Origin: an uncultured Clostridia bacterium
GTDB lineage: Bacteria > Bacillota > Clostridia > Oscillospirales > Acutalibacteraceae
Direction: 5' to 3'
NCBI GenBank assembly: GCA_945788455.1
Contig: CALZMC010000030.1
Coordinates: forward strand, 1-6,743
Length of the DNA stretch: 6,743 bases
Below, piece by piece: positions 1-5,941 of this stretch; within the stretch, counting starts at the first letter, position 1; each line of letters begins with the position of its first letter. Below the pieces are notes generated by a model. The model saw only the letters and a program-made list of their open reading frames with translations. It did no database searches and was not told the DNA's origin. The position numbers were made by a program, and so were the translations under genes.

Positions 1-3
1 AAA

Positions 4-31
4 GGCGTAGAGTTTCTCTACGCCGATTTTT
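4..31 (+). terminator. Intrinsic terminator at left edge, possibly bidirectional
   Basis: A perfect 9-bp GC-rich stem (GGCGTAGAG at 4-12 with CTCTACGCC at 16-24) has a TTT loop and is followed on the plus strand by GATTTTTT. This is a classic Rho-independent terminator for a rightward gene ending just outside the window. Read on the minus strand, the same hairpin lies about 70 bases past the stop codon of the DUF3048 gene. It is followed by at least three U residues before the window ends, so it may terminate that gene as well. The minus-strand U tract cannot be assessed because the sequence stops. Confidence 0.85.
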
Positions 32-92
32 TATAATTTTGAATTGAAAAATTATGTAGTATTAAATTTCTTTTCAATAAAAATAATACTGT

Positions 93-1535
93 TTATTCCA
101 CTGCTGGATTTAGTGTTATATATCCGCCGTGGTTTGATGAGCCGTAGCCGATATACGATTTTCCCGGATTTAATTTTACGTCATTTCCGTCTGCCGTTTT
201 CATCCATAGCTTTCCGTCACTGACGCCCCAAGTAATCTCGACTGCCGTGCCCTCTGACAGGATTGTACCGTTCCCGCCTGATAGGCGATAGTTACAGTAA
301 ATCTCGCTGTTTCCGCTACCCTTATAATTTTCCTTAACTACATAATCAGTCTCGTCAAATAGGAAAATCAAGTTCTCGAAAGCGAGGTTAGCCTCGCCGT
401 AGCGAGAGTCAAAATCAGTTGTTGTGTATTTATGGCTTGATTCATTATAGGTAAATTTTGCATGCTTTGGACAAGCGCTGATTCCTGTCCTTGACCATAC
501 AAATTCGCATGATGAAGCAATATTATCACTCAATGCTTTTGCATTTTCATTAAAATTGAGTGTCGAAAACTTTGCCTCATCAATATCCATAGAAATATTT
601 TTCTCTTGAATCAGCTCAGGGAGATTTGTACCGTTCAGGTAGCCTGTATGCTCAACGGCTGTATATCTTTCGTTATTTCTGCCAAAATATTTTCCCTCCT
701 CGCTACAGTTAAGGAGGTTAATATGGTCAACGTCATAATTTTCAAAAACAGCATCAGCACCGATATAGTTGCCCTTTGATGACGACAAGCCTGCGTGGAT
801 AAACACGCTGTCAAAAAGCTGGCTAAACTTAATAAACGGCGGTCTTGCAGAACGTGTCGGACCTACCATTTCAGGTACCTTTGTGTAGTCAGCCCAAAAC
901 AGAAGCAGGCGGGTAGAAAATTCGCTTTCGCCCTCAAGAACAATATCAGCCTCGTTGAGCGCCCATTGAGGCCTTACTGCCTCTGTGCTATATTCATTTT
1001 CGACAACGACAGCGACAGGTCTTGTCGATAGTGCGTCCTTGCTAAAGCCTGCCTCGCCTGTAAGAGGGTTTAGGATTTTTTCTTCAACCTTTTGTGATAC
1101 TGTCGGCTTTTTTGTTGTTTCAGGCTCGGTTGTTTCTTCGCCCTTACCTCCTGCAACAGCAAAAACAATTCCGACAATTAACGAGATAACAACAATAGCT
1201 GAAACACAAATGATAATGATTTTTTTCTTTTTATCAAGCTTAGGCTTGTCCTCATTATCGTTCTCGTTTTCATTGTCGTTATTTTCGCGGTTTGAGGTTC
1301 TGCTAAACGCGTCTAAATCAAGCTCGCCGACAGCTTCGCTTTCTGTATCTTCGCGCCTATTGTCAAAAATCGTATCAAAATTGTTGAACTTATTTTCAGC
1401 TTTAGGAATATCAATATCTATATCAAGATCCTCGTTAAGACCTTCGTCAATAAATTTTCCTGTGTTATCTCGGCCGTTTGAGGGCTTTCTTGTTTTTATA
1501 TCGTTTAGGATTTGCTCAAGCTCGTTTTCACTCAT
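93..1535 (-). CDS. DUF3048 (YerB-like) domain protein with single N-terminal membrane anchor
   Basis: The 480-residue protein has three parts. Residues 1-104 are hydrophilic, strongly acidic and low in complexity, with runs such as DLDIDIDIP and NDNENENDNED. A Lys run (102-105) precedes one membrane segment (about 106-129). A Thr/Glu/Pro-rich linker (about 131-150) leads to an extracytoplasmic domain matching the DUF3048 family (Bacillus subtilis YerB). Recognisable blocks are NPLTGE (156-161), RPVAVVVEN (172-180), RPQWALNEADIVLEGESE (188-205) and GPTRSARP (225-232). The second half of the fold follows from about 340, including KLWMKTADG and KSYIGYG near the C-terminus. By the positive-inside rule the tail should be cytoplasmic and the DUF3048 domain outside. 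The biochemical function of the family is unknown. The ATG start is supported by GGAG (complement of 1544-1547) eight bases upstream. The gene stands alone, divergent from the PHP-YeiH operon. Family assignment is confident; role is not. Confidence 0.9.
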   Translation of the reverse strand: MSENELEQILNDIKTRKPSNGRDNTGKFIDEGLNEDLDIDIDIPKAENKFNNFDTIFDNRREDTESEAVGELDLDAFSRTSNRENNDNENENDNEDKPKLDKKKKIIIICVSAIVVISLIVGIVFAVAGGKGEETTEPETTKKPTVSQKVEEKILNPLTGEAGFSKDALSTRPVAVVVENEYSTEAVRPQWALNEADIVLEGESEFSTRLLLFWADYTKVPEMVGPTRSARPPFIKFSQLFDSVFIHAGLSSSKGNYIGADAVFENYDVDHINLLNCSEEGKYFGRNNERYTAVEHTGYLNGTNLPELIQEKNISMDIDEAKFSTLNFNENAKALSDNIASSCEFVWSRTGISACPKHAKFTYNESSHKYTTTDFDSRYGEANLAFENLIFLFDETDYVVKENYKGSGNSEIYCNYRLSGGNGTILSEGTAVEITWGVSDGKLWMKTADGNDVKLNPGKSYIGYGSSNHGGYITLNPAVE

Positions 1536-1569
1536 AGCGTATTCTCCATATAGTTATTAAGATAAAATA

Positions 1570-1598
1570 ATTATACCATATATTGTGAAAAGTTCTAT
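1570..1598 (-). promoter_or_regulatory. Predicted promoter of the DUF3048 gene (extended -10)
   Basis: On the minus strand the -10 box is a perfect TATAAT (complement of 1570-1575), preceded by TGG, which gives the extended -10 form TGnTATAAT. The hexamer 17 bases further upstream (complement of 1593-1598) reads ATAGAA and is a poor -35 box, which an extended -10 can compensate. The predicted start near 1563 leaves a leader of roughly 28 nt carrying the GGAG ribosome binding site. Confidence 0.6.
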
Positions 1599-1633
1599 AT
1601 CTATGACATAATTGTAATACTATTGATACTATC

Positions 1634-1662
1634 TTGAAATTTATAAAACAGAGATGTATAAT
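1634..1662 (+). promoter_or_regulatory. Predicted promoter P1 of the PHP-YeiH operon
   Basis: TTGAAA (1634-1639) and a perfect TATAAT (1657-1662) are separated by 17 bases, near-consensus for the housekeeping sigma factor. Transcription would start near 1669 and give a leader of about 38 nt before the ATG at 1708. Two spaced copies of ATACTAT lie just upstream of the -35 box (1617-1623 and 1626-1632). Confidence 0.7.
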
Positions 1663-1671
1663 CTTTTTTTG

Positions 1672-1700
1672 TTGCTTTTGTAAATTCTGTTGGGTATAAT
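1672..1700 (+). promoter_or_regulatory. Possible second promoter P2 of the PHP-YeiH operon
   Basis: TTGCTT (1672-1677) and a perfect TATAAT (1695-1700) are again 17 bases apart. Initiation six to eight bases after the -10 box would fall at about 1706-1708, on or next to the ATG of the PHP gene, giving a leaderless or nearly leaderless mRNA. The -35 box is moderate, and AT-rich DNA yields such matches by chance, so this is less certain than P1. Confidence 0.4.
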
Positions 1701-1707
1701 ACTATTT

Positions 1708-2367
1708 ATGAAATATAAGTATGAATTGCATTGTCACACAGGATGCGTGTCACAATGCGGAAGGGTTCAGCCCGAGGAAATTGTAAAATTGTATAAGGAA
1801 AAGGGCTATAACGGAATTGTCGTAACCGACCATTACAGTCCGCTGACCTTTAGGCCGAATTGGTGTCCCCAAAAGCAGGTTGATTTTTACCTTGACGGAT
1901 ACAGACGAATGAAGAAAGCAGCCGGGGAGGATTTTACCGTATTGCTTGGAATGGAGCTTCGTCATTACGGTACGGCTAATGATTATTTAGTCTATGGTGT
2001 TGAGGACGACTTTTTGTATTCGGCAGGAAATCTTATGGTCCCTTGGGAGAAAAAAGCATTTAAGATGCTGCACGACAGGAGATATATGATTTTTCAGGCT
2101 CATCCGTTTAGGCCCGGCATAAGACGCTGTAATCCTGAGCTGATTGACGGCATTGAGGTATATAACGGAAAGTGTAACCGCAAGGAAAATGAAAAGGCTA
2201 TGAACTGGGCGAGAGAGAACAACCTGCTTGTTTGCTCAGGCTCCGACTTTCATACGATAAAAAATCTTGCGCTCGGAGGAATAGAAACTGACGAGCCTAT
2301 TAATAATAATGATGATTTGTTAAGAATACTCAAGGCACAGGCATTTGAAAGAATTGAGGTGTACTAA
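1708..2367 (+). CDS. PHP-domain metal-dependent phosphoesterase
   Basis: This 219-residue protein belongs to the PHP superfamily, metal-dependent hydrolases acting on phosphate esters. Metal-ligand motifs appear in the usual order: HCH (H8, H10), TDH (40-42), E83 in GMELRH, H132 in QAHPF, and D180/H182 in GSDFH. The first motif is followed by a Cys-containing block (CVSQCGRVQPEE, 13-24), not the commoner SDG-type sequence. The usual later His is replaced by Asn-Asp (ANDYLVYG), so it looks like a subfamily variant. No membrane segment or signal peptide is seen, so it is probably cytoplasmic. An in-frame TTG at 1690 would add six residues (MGIILF), but the ATG at 1708 starts at the family's typical N-terminus; neither has a good Shine-Dalgarno. 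The stop codon directly abuts the ATG of the YeiH gene. Substrate unknown: histidinol-phosphatase, nucleotide phosphatase and pAp phosphatase activities all occur in the superfamily. Confidence 0.9.
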   Translation: MKYKYELHCHTGCVSQCGRVQPEEIVKLYKEKGYNGIVVTDHYSPLTFRPNWCPQKQVDFYLDGYRRMKKAAGEDFTVLLGMELRHYGTANDYLVYGVEDDFLYSAGNLMVPWEKKAFKMLHDRRYMIFQAHPFRPGIRRCNPELIDGIEVYNGKCNRKENEKAMNWARENNLLVCSGSDFHTIKNLALGGIETDEPINNNDDLLRILKAQAFERIEVY

Positions 2368-3444
2368 ATGAGCTTTATAAAGAAAAACGGACTCGGTATT
2401 CTTATTTGTACGATTATTGCGGGAATATCAACATTTTTGGCAGGACTGAATATAGGTAGCTTTTCGTTTGAGGTTATCGGCGCTCCTGTATTCGCAATAA
2501 TTTTCGGAATGATTATTACTGCGATATTCAAGAGCTTTGCAACAGACGAAAGAGTAAAGCAGGGCATTACATTTACATCAAAAAAGATATTACAGCTTGC
2601 AGTAATTATTCTTGGCTTTAGCCTGAATATCAAAACTGTTCTTATGGTTGGAGGCCAAAGCCTTCCTGTTATTATTTCTACAATTTTGACATCACTTTTA
2701 GTTGCATACATTATGTGTAAGATACTAAAGGTTGACAAGACTGTCGCTACTCTTGTAGGTGTTGGCTCGTCAATTTGCGGTGGCTCTGCAATCGCCGCTA
2801 CTGCTCCTGTAATTGATGCTGACGATGAGGAGATTGCACAGTCTATTTCGGTAATTTTCTTATTTAATGTTGTCGCAGCACTTATATTTCCGACACTTGG
2901 AAACGCAATCGGTCTTTCTAATGACGGCTTTGCATTGTTCGCAGGCACAGCCGTAAATGATACATCGTCCGTTACTGCCGCTGCATCTGCTTGGGACAGT
3001 ATGAAGGCTACAAACGGTATGGTTTTAGCACAGGCAACAACCGTTAAGCTGACACGAACACTTGCTATTATTCCAATTACATTAGTCCTCGCATTTGTCA
3101 GAACAAGAAAGGCGAAGAAAGAGGGTGGCGAGGGCTCAAAGGTATCGTTAAAAAAGATTTTTCCTTGGTTTATCGTTTATTTTTTGATTGCGTCTTTGAT
3201 TACGACAGGAGTTGCACTGTTGCCTGAGGGTACGTTTTCAATGATGTATAACGATTATTTTGTAAAGGCGGCAAAGTGGCTTGCAAAATTCTTTATCTCT
3301 ATGGCAATGTGCGCTATCGGTCTTAATACAAATATCGTGAATTTGGTTAAGAAGGGCGGAAAGCCAATCGCACTCGGATTTACATGCTGGGTTGCTATTG
3401 CAGGTGTTAGCCTTCTGGTGCAAAGCACGCTCGGTTATTGGTAA
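2368..3444 (+). CDS. YeiH/UPF0324-family putative sulfate exporter
   Basis: This 358-residue, highly hydrophobic polytopic membrane protein matches the YeiH/UPF0324 family, annotated as putative sulfate exporters on limited experimental evidence. Conserved family blocks are GVGSSICGGSAIAATAPVI (131-149), the following acidic stretch DADDEE (150-155), AGTAVNDTSSVTAAA (192-206), and ISMAMCAIGLNTN (310-322) near the C-terminus. Clear hydrophobic segments lie at about 8-26, 36-55, 74-94, 97-119, 160-180, 230-245, 264-285, 302-320 and 335-353, with a basic loop at about 245-263 that is probably cytoplasmic. Length is near the family norm. GAGGT (2356-2360) lies seven bases before the ATG, inside the end of the PHP gene, and the ATG immediately follows that gene's TAA, which implies one transcript and translational coupling. 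The transported substrate is inferred only from family naming. Confidence 0.92.
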   Translation: MSFIKKNGLGILICTIIAGISTFLAGLNIGSFSFEVIGAPVFAIIFGMIITAIFKSFATDERVKQGITFTSKKILQLAVIILGFSLNIKTVLMVGGQSLPVIISTILTSLLVAYIMCKILKVDKTVATLVGVGSSICGGSAIAATAPVIDADDEEIAQSISVIFLFNVVAALIFPTLGNAIGLSNDGFALFAGTAVNDTSSVTAAASAWDSMKATNGMVLAQATTVKLTRTLAIIPITLVLAFVRTRKAKKEGGEGSKVSLKKIFPWFIVYFLIASLITTGVALLPEGTFSMMYNDYFVKAAKWLAKFFISMAMCAIGLNTNIVNLVKKGGKPIALGFTCWVAIAGVSLLVQSTLGYW

Positions 3445-3475
3445 AAAGAACACGAAAAAAGAGTATAACAAAAAT

Positions 3476-3505
3476 AAGGTCGGTAAAATTACCGACCTTT
3501 TCTTA
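3476..3505 (+). terminator. Bidirectional intrinsic terminator between convergent genes
   Basis: A 10-bp stem (3476-3485 with 3490-3499) encloses a four-base loop. On the plus strand it ends in TTTTCTT and closes the PHP-YeiH operon 31 bases after its stop codon. On the minus strand the same stem is followed by TTATTTTTGTT, so it can also terminate the leftward Dabb gene, whose stop codon is about 30 bases away. A perfect stem with U-rich flanks on both sides suits a convergent gene pair. Confidence 0.88.
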
Positions 3506-3531
3506 TATCGATTATTTGTTTTAGCCTATGC

Positions 3532-3822
3532 TTAAATATTATAGTCTATCGCAACAGAGCTTTCCATAACACTGTGCATATAAGTCTTAACGACATCGCA
3601 GTGGTATGGGTCATTTTGGTATTCGTCAAGCTTATCTCTACTGTCTAAAGTTACCTGCAAAATGATGTCATAAGACCTTGAAGAGTGAAGAAAGTCAACA
3701 CCGACCTCGATATCAATAATTTGAGGAACCTTGCCCTTCATTGACAAAAGAATATCGGCAGTTTTTCTGCATATCTCATCGCTGTTGTCCTTTAGCTTAA
3801 AGCATACAATATGTTTAATCAT
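3532..3822 (-). CDS. Dabb-family small protein (stress-responsive A/B barrel domain)
   Basis: This 96-residue protein matches the Dabb (stress-responsive alpha/beta barrel) family, dimeric ferredoxin-like folds of about 95-100 residues. The family signature is visible: an opening strand IKHIVCFKLK (2-11), a helix with spaced hydrophobics (about 16-28), the strand IIDIEVGVDF (35-44), the block SYDIILQVTLDSRDKLDEYQ (50-69), then DPYHCDVV (71-78) and the closing strand SVAIDYNI. No signal peptide or membrane segment is present. AAAGGAG (complement of 3830-3836) lies seven bases before the ATG. The gene sits downstream of rny on the same strand, with a terminator and a possible promoter between them, so it is probably transcribed mostly on its own. 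Family members range from polyketide cyclases to plant stress proteins; no specific function can be assigned here. Confidence 0.88.
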   Translation of the reverse strand: MIKHIVCFKLKDNSDEICRKTADILLSMKGKVPQIIDIEVGVDFLHSSRSYDIILQVTLDSRDKLDEYQNDPYHCDVVKTYMHSVMESSVAIDYNI

Positions 3823-3851
3823 GGTTTTTCTCCTTTGAGGTTTATTTTTTT

Positions 3852-3880
3852 ATTATATTATTCAAATATTCCTACAAAAA
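3852..3880 (-). promoter_or_regulatory. Possible promoter of the Dabb gene
   Basis: A perfect TATAAT on the minus strand (complement of 3852-3857) lies about 17 bases downstream of a poor -35 hexamer, TTTTTG (complement of 3875-3880), which falls in the U tract of the rny terminator. The predicted start near 3845 would leave a leader of about 22 nt with the AAAGGAG site. The -10 is good but the -35 is weak; readthrough from rny is the alternative. Confidence 0.38.
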
Positions 3881-3903
3881 ATGCCGACATTAAGTCGGCA
3901 TTT
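3875..3903 (-). terminator. Intrinsic terminator of rny
   Basis: On the minus strand a perfect 10-bp stem (3894-3903 with 3879-3888) has a five-base loop and is followed by a run of six U residues before GTAGG. It begins only six bases beyond the rny stop codon and therefore ends the rny transcript before the Dabb gene. Confidence 0.88.
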
Positions 3904-3909
3904 AATAAT

Positions 3910-5466
3910 TTATTTTGCAATATCGGATGCTCTTGATTCACGGATGATGTTAACCTTGATTTGTCCGGGATATTCCATTTCATTCTCAATCTTCTTAGCA
4001 ATCTCGCGAGCTATGTACGGCATTTTGCTATCATCAATAACGTTAGGCTTAACCATAACTCTAACCTCACGGCCGGCTTGAATAGCGTATGCTCTTTCAA
4101 CACCGTCAAAGCTTGTCGAAATTTCTTCAAGCTGTTGAAGTCTCTTGATGTAGTTTTCGATGTTCTCTCGTCTTGCACCCGGTCTTGCGGCAGAAACGGC
4201 GTCAGCCGCCTGAACAAGACATGCAACAACTGTTTTGCATTCAATTTCGCCGTGGTGGGCAGCAATCGCGTGAACGATATTTTCGTTCTCCTTATACTTT
4301 CTTGCCCATTCGACACCGAGTTGAATGTGTGAGCCCTCGAACTCGTGGTCAAGTGCCTTACCGATATCGTGAAGAAGACCTGCGCGTCTTGCCTGCTTTT
4401 CGTCAGCACCGATTTCTGCAGCCATTAGGCCTGCGATATACGATACCTCAAGGCTGTGCTTTAGAACACTTTGACCGTATGATGTACGATATTTGAGCTT
4501 ACCAAGTAGCTTTACGAGCTCTGGGTGTAGGCTACCGCAGTTTGCAGCAAGAACAGCCTTTTCGCCCTCCTGCTTGATTGTGTTGTTAACCTCACGAGTA
4601 CACTTTTCAAAAATTTCCTCAATCTTTGTCGGATGAATACGACCGTCTTGGATAAGACGTTCAAGTGTAAGCCTTGCAATCTCTCGTCTGACAGGGTCAA
4701 ATGAGCTGATTGTAATAGCCTCAGGTGTGTCGTCAATAATAAGCTCAACACCTGTAATTGTCTCGATTGAACGGATATTTCTACCCTCACGACCGATAAT
4801 TCTGCCCTTCATTTCGTCATTCGGCAGGGCAACAACAGATACGGTAGTCTCTGCTGTGTGGTCTGCGGCGCAACGCTGAATGGCTGTGCCGATAATCTCT
4901 CTGGCTAATATATCACTTTGGTCACGAACCATTTGCTCATACTCGAGAATACGCTTGCTCTTTTCGGTGTCAAGCTCTTCCTCAAGTGAAGCGAGGAGCT
5001 GGTTTTTAGCCTCCTCCTGTGTCAGACCAGATATACGCTCAAGCATATCAAACTGGCTTTTCTTAATGCCGTCAATTTCAAGTAGTTTTTCGTCAAGCTG
5101 TTTTTGCTTTTCTGCCAGACTGTCATTTTTCTTTTCCAGCATATCAGCACGCTTGTCAAGATATTCCTCTCGCTGATTAAGGCGAGTTTCCTGTCTTTGT
5201 ACTTCGTTTCTTCTTTCGCGGATTTCCTTGTCCGCATCGCTGCGAAGCTTATGAATTTCATCCTTAGCCTCAATGAGTCTTGCCTTTTTTGCAGACTCTG
5301 CCTCGGCTAATGCATTGTTTATAATTTTGGTAGCCTCCTGAGTGGCTGAGCCAATCTGCTTTTCGCTTGTTTTTCTGCGGTATTCGCCGCCGAGAACAAA
5401 GCATAGGGCACCAAAAATAATGATGCTAACAGCACCAACAATAATAAGAACGATATCACTACTCAT
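3910..5466 (-). CDS. rny: Ribonuclease Y (endoribonuclease)
   Basis: RNase Y is the membrane-bound endoribonuclease that initiates mRNA decay in many Bacillota. The 518-residue product has the full architecture: an N-terminal membrane segment (about 5-26), a long charged coiled coil (about 30-195) rich in Glu, Lys, Gln and Arg, a KH RNA-binding domain with the loop [15 protein letters not shown] (221-235), and an HD hydrolase domain. HD metal-site residues are visible: H337 in LKHSLEV, H366-D367 in LLHDIGK, H404 in AAHHGE and D422 in [15 protein letters not shown]. The conserved C-terminal region extends to the end. Length matches the usual 515-520. The reading frame is open to an ATG at 5514, but the ATG at 5466 is preferred: AAGGAGGTG (complement of 5476-5484) precedes it, it gives the family's standard short N-terminus before the anchor, and the upstream ATG lacks a ribosome binding site. 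The gene has its own promoter and terminator, so it looks monocistronic, without recA or ymdB beside it in this window. Confidence 0.97.
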   Translation of the reverse strand: MSSDIVLIIVGAVSIIIFGALCFVLGGEYRRKTSEKQIGSATQEATKIINNALAEAESAKKARLIEAKDEIHKLRSDADKEIRERRNEVQRQETRLNQREEYLDKRADMLEKKNDSLAEKQKQLDEKLLEIDGIKKSQFDMLERISGLTQEEAKNQLLASLEEELDTEKSKRILEYEQMVRDQSDILAREIIGTAIQRCAADHTAETTVSVVALPNDEMKGRIIGREGRNIRSIETITGVELIIDDTPEAITISSFDPVRREIARLTLERLIQDGRIHPTKIEEIFEKCTREVNNTIKQEGEKAVLAANCGSLHPELVKLLGKLKYRTSYGQSVLKHSLEVSYIAGLMAAEIGADEKQARRAGLLHDIGKALDHEFEGSHIQLGVEWARKYKENENIVHAIAAHHGEIECKTVVACLVQAADAVSAARPGARRENIENYIKRLQQLEEISTSFDGVERAYAIQAGREVRVMVKPNVIDDSKMPYIAREIAKKIENEMEYPGQIKVNIIRESRASDIAK

Positions 5467-5576
5467 AGTTAACAGCACCTCCTTCTGTTTAAAATTCTTG
5501 AAATAATTTACCATCAGAAAAGGTACAGTTTAATTGCAATCATAGAATTAGAAATTATAATAACCTCTAAAACATC
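5467..5576 (-). other. Predicted 5' untranslated leader of rny
   Basis: From the predicted transcription start near 5576 to the preferred ATG, the rny mRNA would carry about 110 nt, AU-rich apart from the strong AAGGAGGTG site near its end. I see no known riboswitch signature. A nine-codon reading frame (MIAIKLYLF) has a stop codon that overlaps the in-frame upstream ATG of the rny frame. It has no ribosome binding site and may be chance. Confidence 0.45.
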
Positions 5577-5582
5577 TATTAT

Positions 5583-5612
5583 AATATAACACCTATATAT
5601 AGTGTTTGTCAA
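5583..5612 (-). promoter_or_regulatory. Predicted promoter of rny
   Basis: On the minus strand a perfect TTGACA (complement of 5607-5612) is followed after 18 bases by TATATT (complement of 5583-5588), itself preceded by TGT, which gives an extended -10. A perfect TATAAT (complement of 5578-5583) lies five bases further on, but it would need a 23-base spacer. The spacer is almost entirely an inverted repeat, AACAC-C-TATATATA-GTGTT (5588-5606). Confidence 0.68.
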
Positions 5613-5674
5613 GCAAATTCACATCGAAAAATATGTATATTTGAGATTGAGAAAAATTGTCACTTCTCGCCGTA

Positions 5675-5703
5675 TTGACTTTTTTTAATTATAGGTATAT
5701 AAT
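5675..5703 (+). promoter_or_regulatory. Predicted promoter of the thrS T-box transcript
   Basis: TTGACT (5675-5680) and a perfect TATAAT (5698-5703) are separated by exactly 17 bases, a strong housekeeping-type promoter. The predicted start near 5710 lies just before the first T-box stem. The promoter is divergent from that of rny, with about 60 bases between the two -35 boxes. Confidence 0.85.
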
Positions 5704-5709
5704 GTTATA

Positions 5710-5927
5710 AAATCTATGACAGGGACACGATTTATCAAGTATGCCTTCAGAGAGTGTGTGGCAGGTGAAAACACATAGGATAGATGATAAGTTACCACCC
5801 TTGAGTGCCTTTAATACAGGTCGGCTTGCTACCGTTATATAGCATTGAGTGGCGATTTTTTCGCAATTCAGGTGGAACCGTGTGATTATTATTGCACCCT
5901 GATTTTTCAGGGTGCGTTTTATTTTTT
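5710..5927 (+). ncRNA. T-box riboswitch leader of thrS (specifier ACC, Thr)
   Basis: This leader senses uncharged tRNA-Thr and controls transcription into thrS. Stem I can be drawn from the sequence. AGGG (5721-5724) pairs with CCCT (5798-5801) below the specifier loop, and TTTATC (5732-5737) pairs with GATAAG (5786-5791) above it. The distal part has AGAGAG (5749-5754), then TGTG (5755-5758) pairing with CACA (5772-5775) around a GGTGAAAA-type loop. The specifier is ACC (5794-5796), a Thr codon followed by the usual A. A small stem TGCTA/TAGCA (5827-5831 with 5840-5844) and a GCGA/TCGC hairpin (5852-5855 with 5861-5864) lie between. The conserved T-box AGGTGGAACCGTG (5870-5882) contains TGGA for the tRNA acceptor end. 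GCAAT (5863-5867) can pair with ATTGC (5891-5895), which overlaps the terminator's 5' arm and so gives an antiterminator. Type, position and gene context agree. Confidence 0.95.
5894..5927 (+). terminator. Regulated intrinsic terminator of the thrS T-box
   Basis: A perfect 9-bp stem (GCACCCTGA at 5894-5902 with TCAGGGTGC at 5907-5915) has a TTTT loop and is followed by GTTTTATTTTTT. It lies directly after the T-box sequence and just before the thrS ribosome binding site. Charged tRNA-Thr should allow it to form, and uncharged tRNA should favour the competing antiterminator. Confidence 0.93.
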
Positions 5928-5941
5928 AGGAGGTTAATAAA

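Noticed and set aside
33..90. Two further inverted repeats after the DUF3048 gene (33-40 with 48-55, and 58-64 with 84-90)
   Set aside because: They are made almost only of A and T, with weak stems and long or unstable loops; the GC-rich hairpin at 4-24 is the credible terminator.
985..1560. Plus-strand open frame of 191 codons opposite the DUF3048 gene
   Set aside because: It is Ser/Phe-rich, as expected from the antisense of an acidic coding sequence, and the opposite strand has clear family motifs and a ribosome binding site.
1690..1707. TTG start adding six residues to the PHP protein
   Set aside because: No ribosome binding site precedes it, and it overlaps the P2 promoter elements; the ATG at 1708 begins at the usual family N-terminus.
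2364..2948. Minus-strand open frame of 194 codons opposite the YeiH gene
   Set aside because: It is the antisense shadow of a recognised membrane transporter gene, with no family signature of its own.
3910..5514. Longer form of RNase Y starting at the ATG at 5514
   Set aside because: There is no ribosome binding site before that ATG. The strong AAGGAGGTG precedes the ATG at 5466, which also gives the family's normal N-terminus.
5649..5668. Short inverted repeat GAGAA/TTCTC upstream of the thrS promoter
   Set aside because: The stem has only five base pairs around a ten-base loop, with no U tract and no link to a promoter box; chance is likely.
5712..5721. Ten-base word ATCTATGACA shared with 1599-1608 in the other divergent intergenic region
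   Set aside because: In a window of this size and composition many ten-base words recur by chance, and one copy lies inside the T-box leader, where structure explains the sequence.
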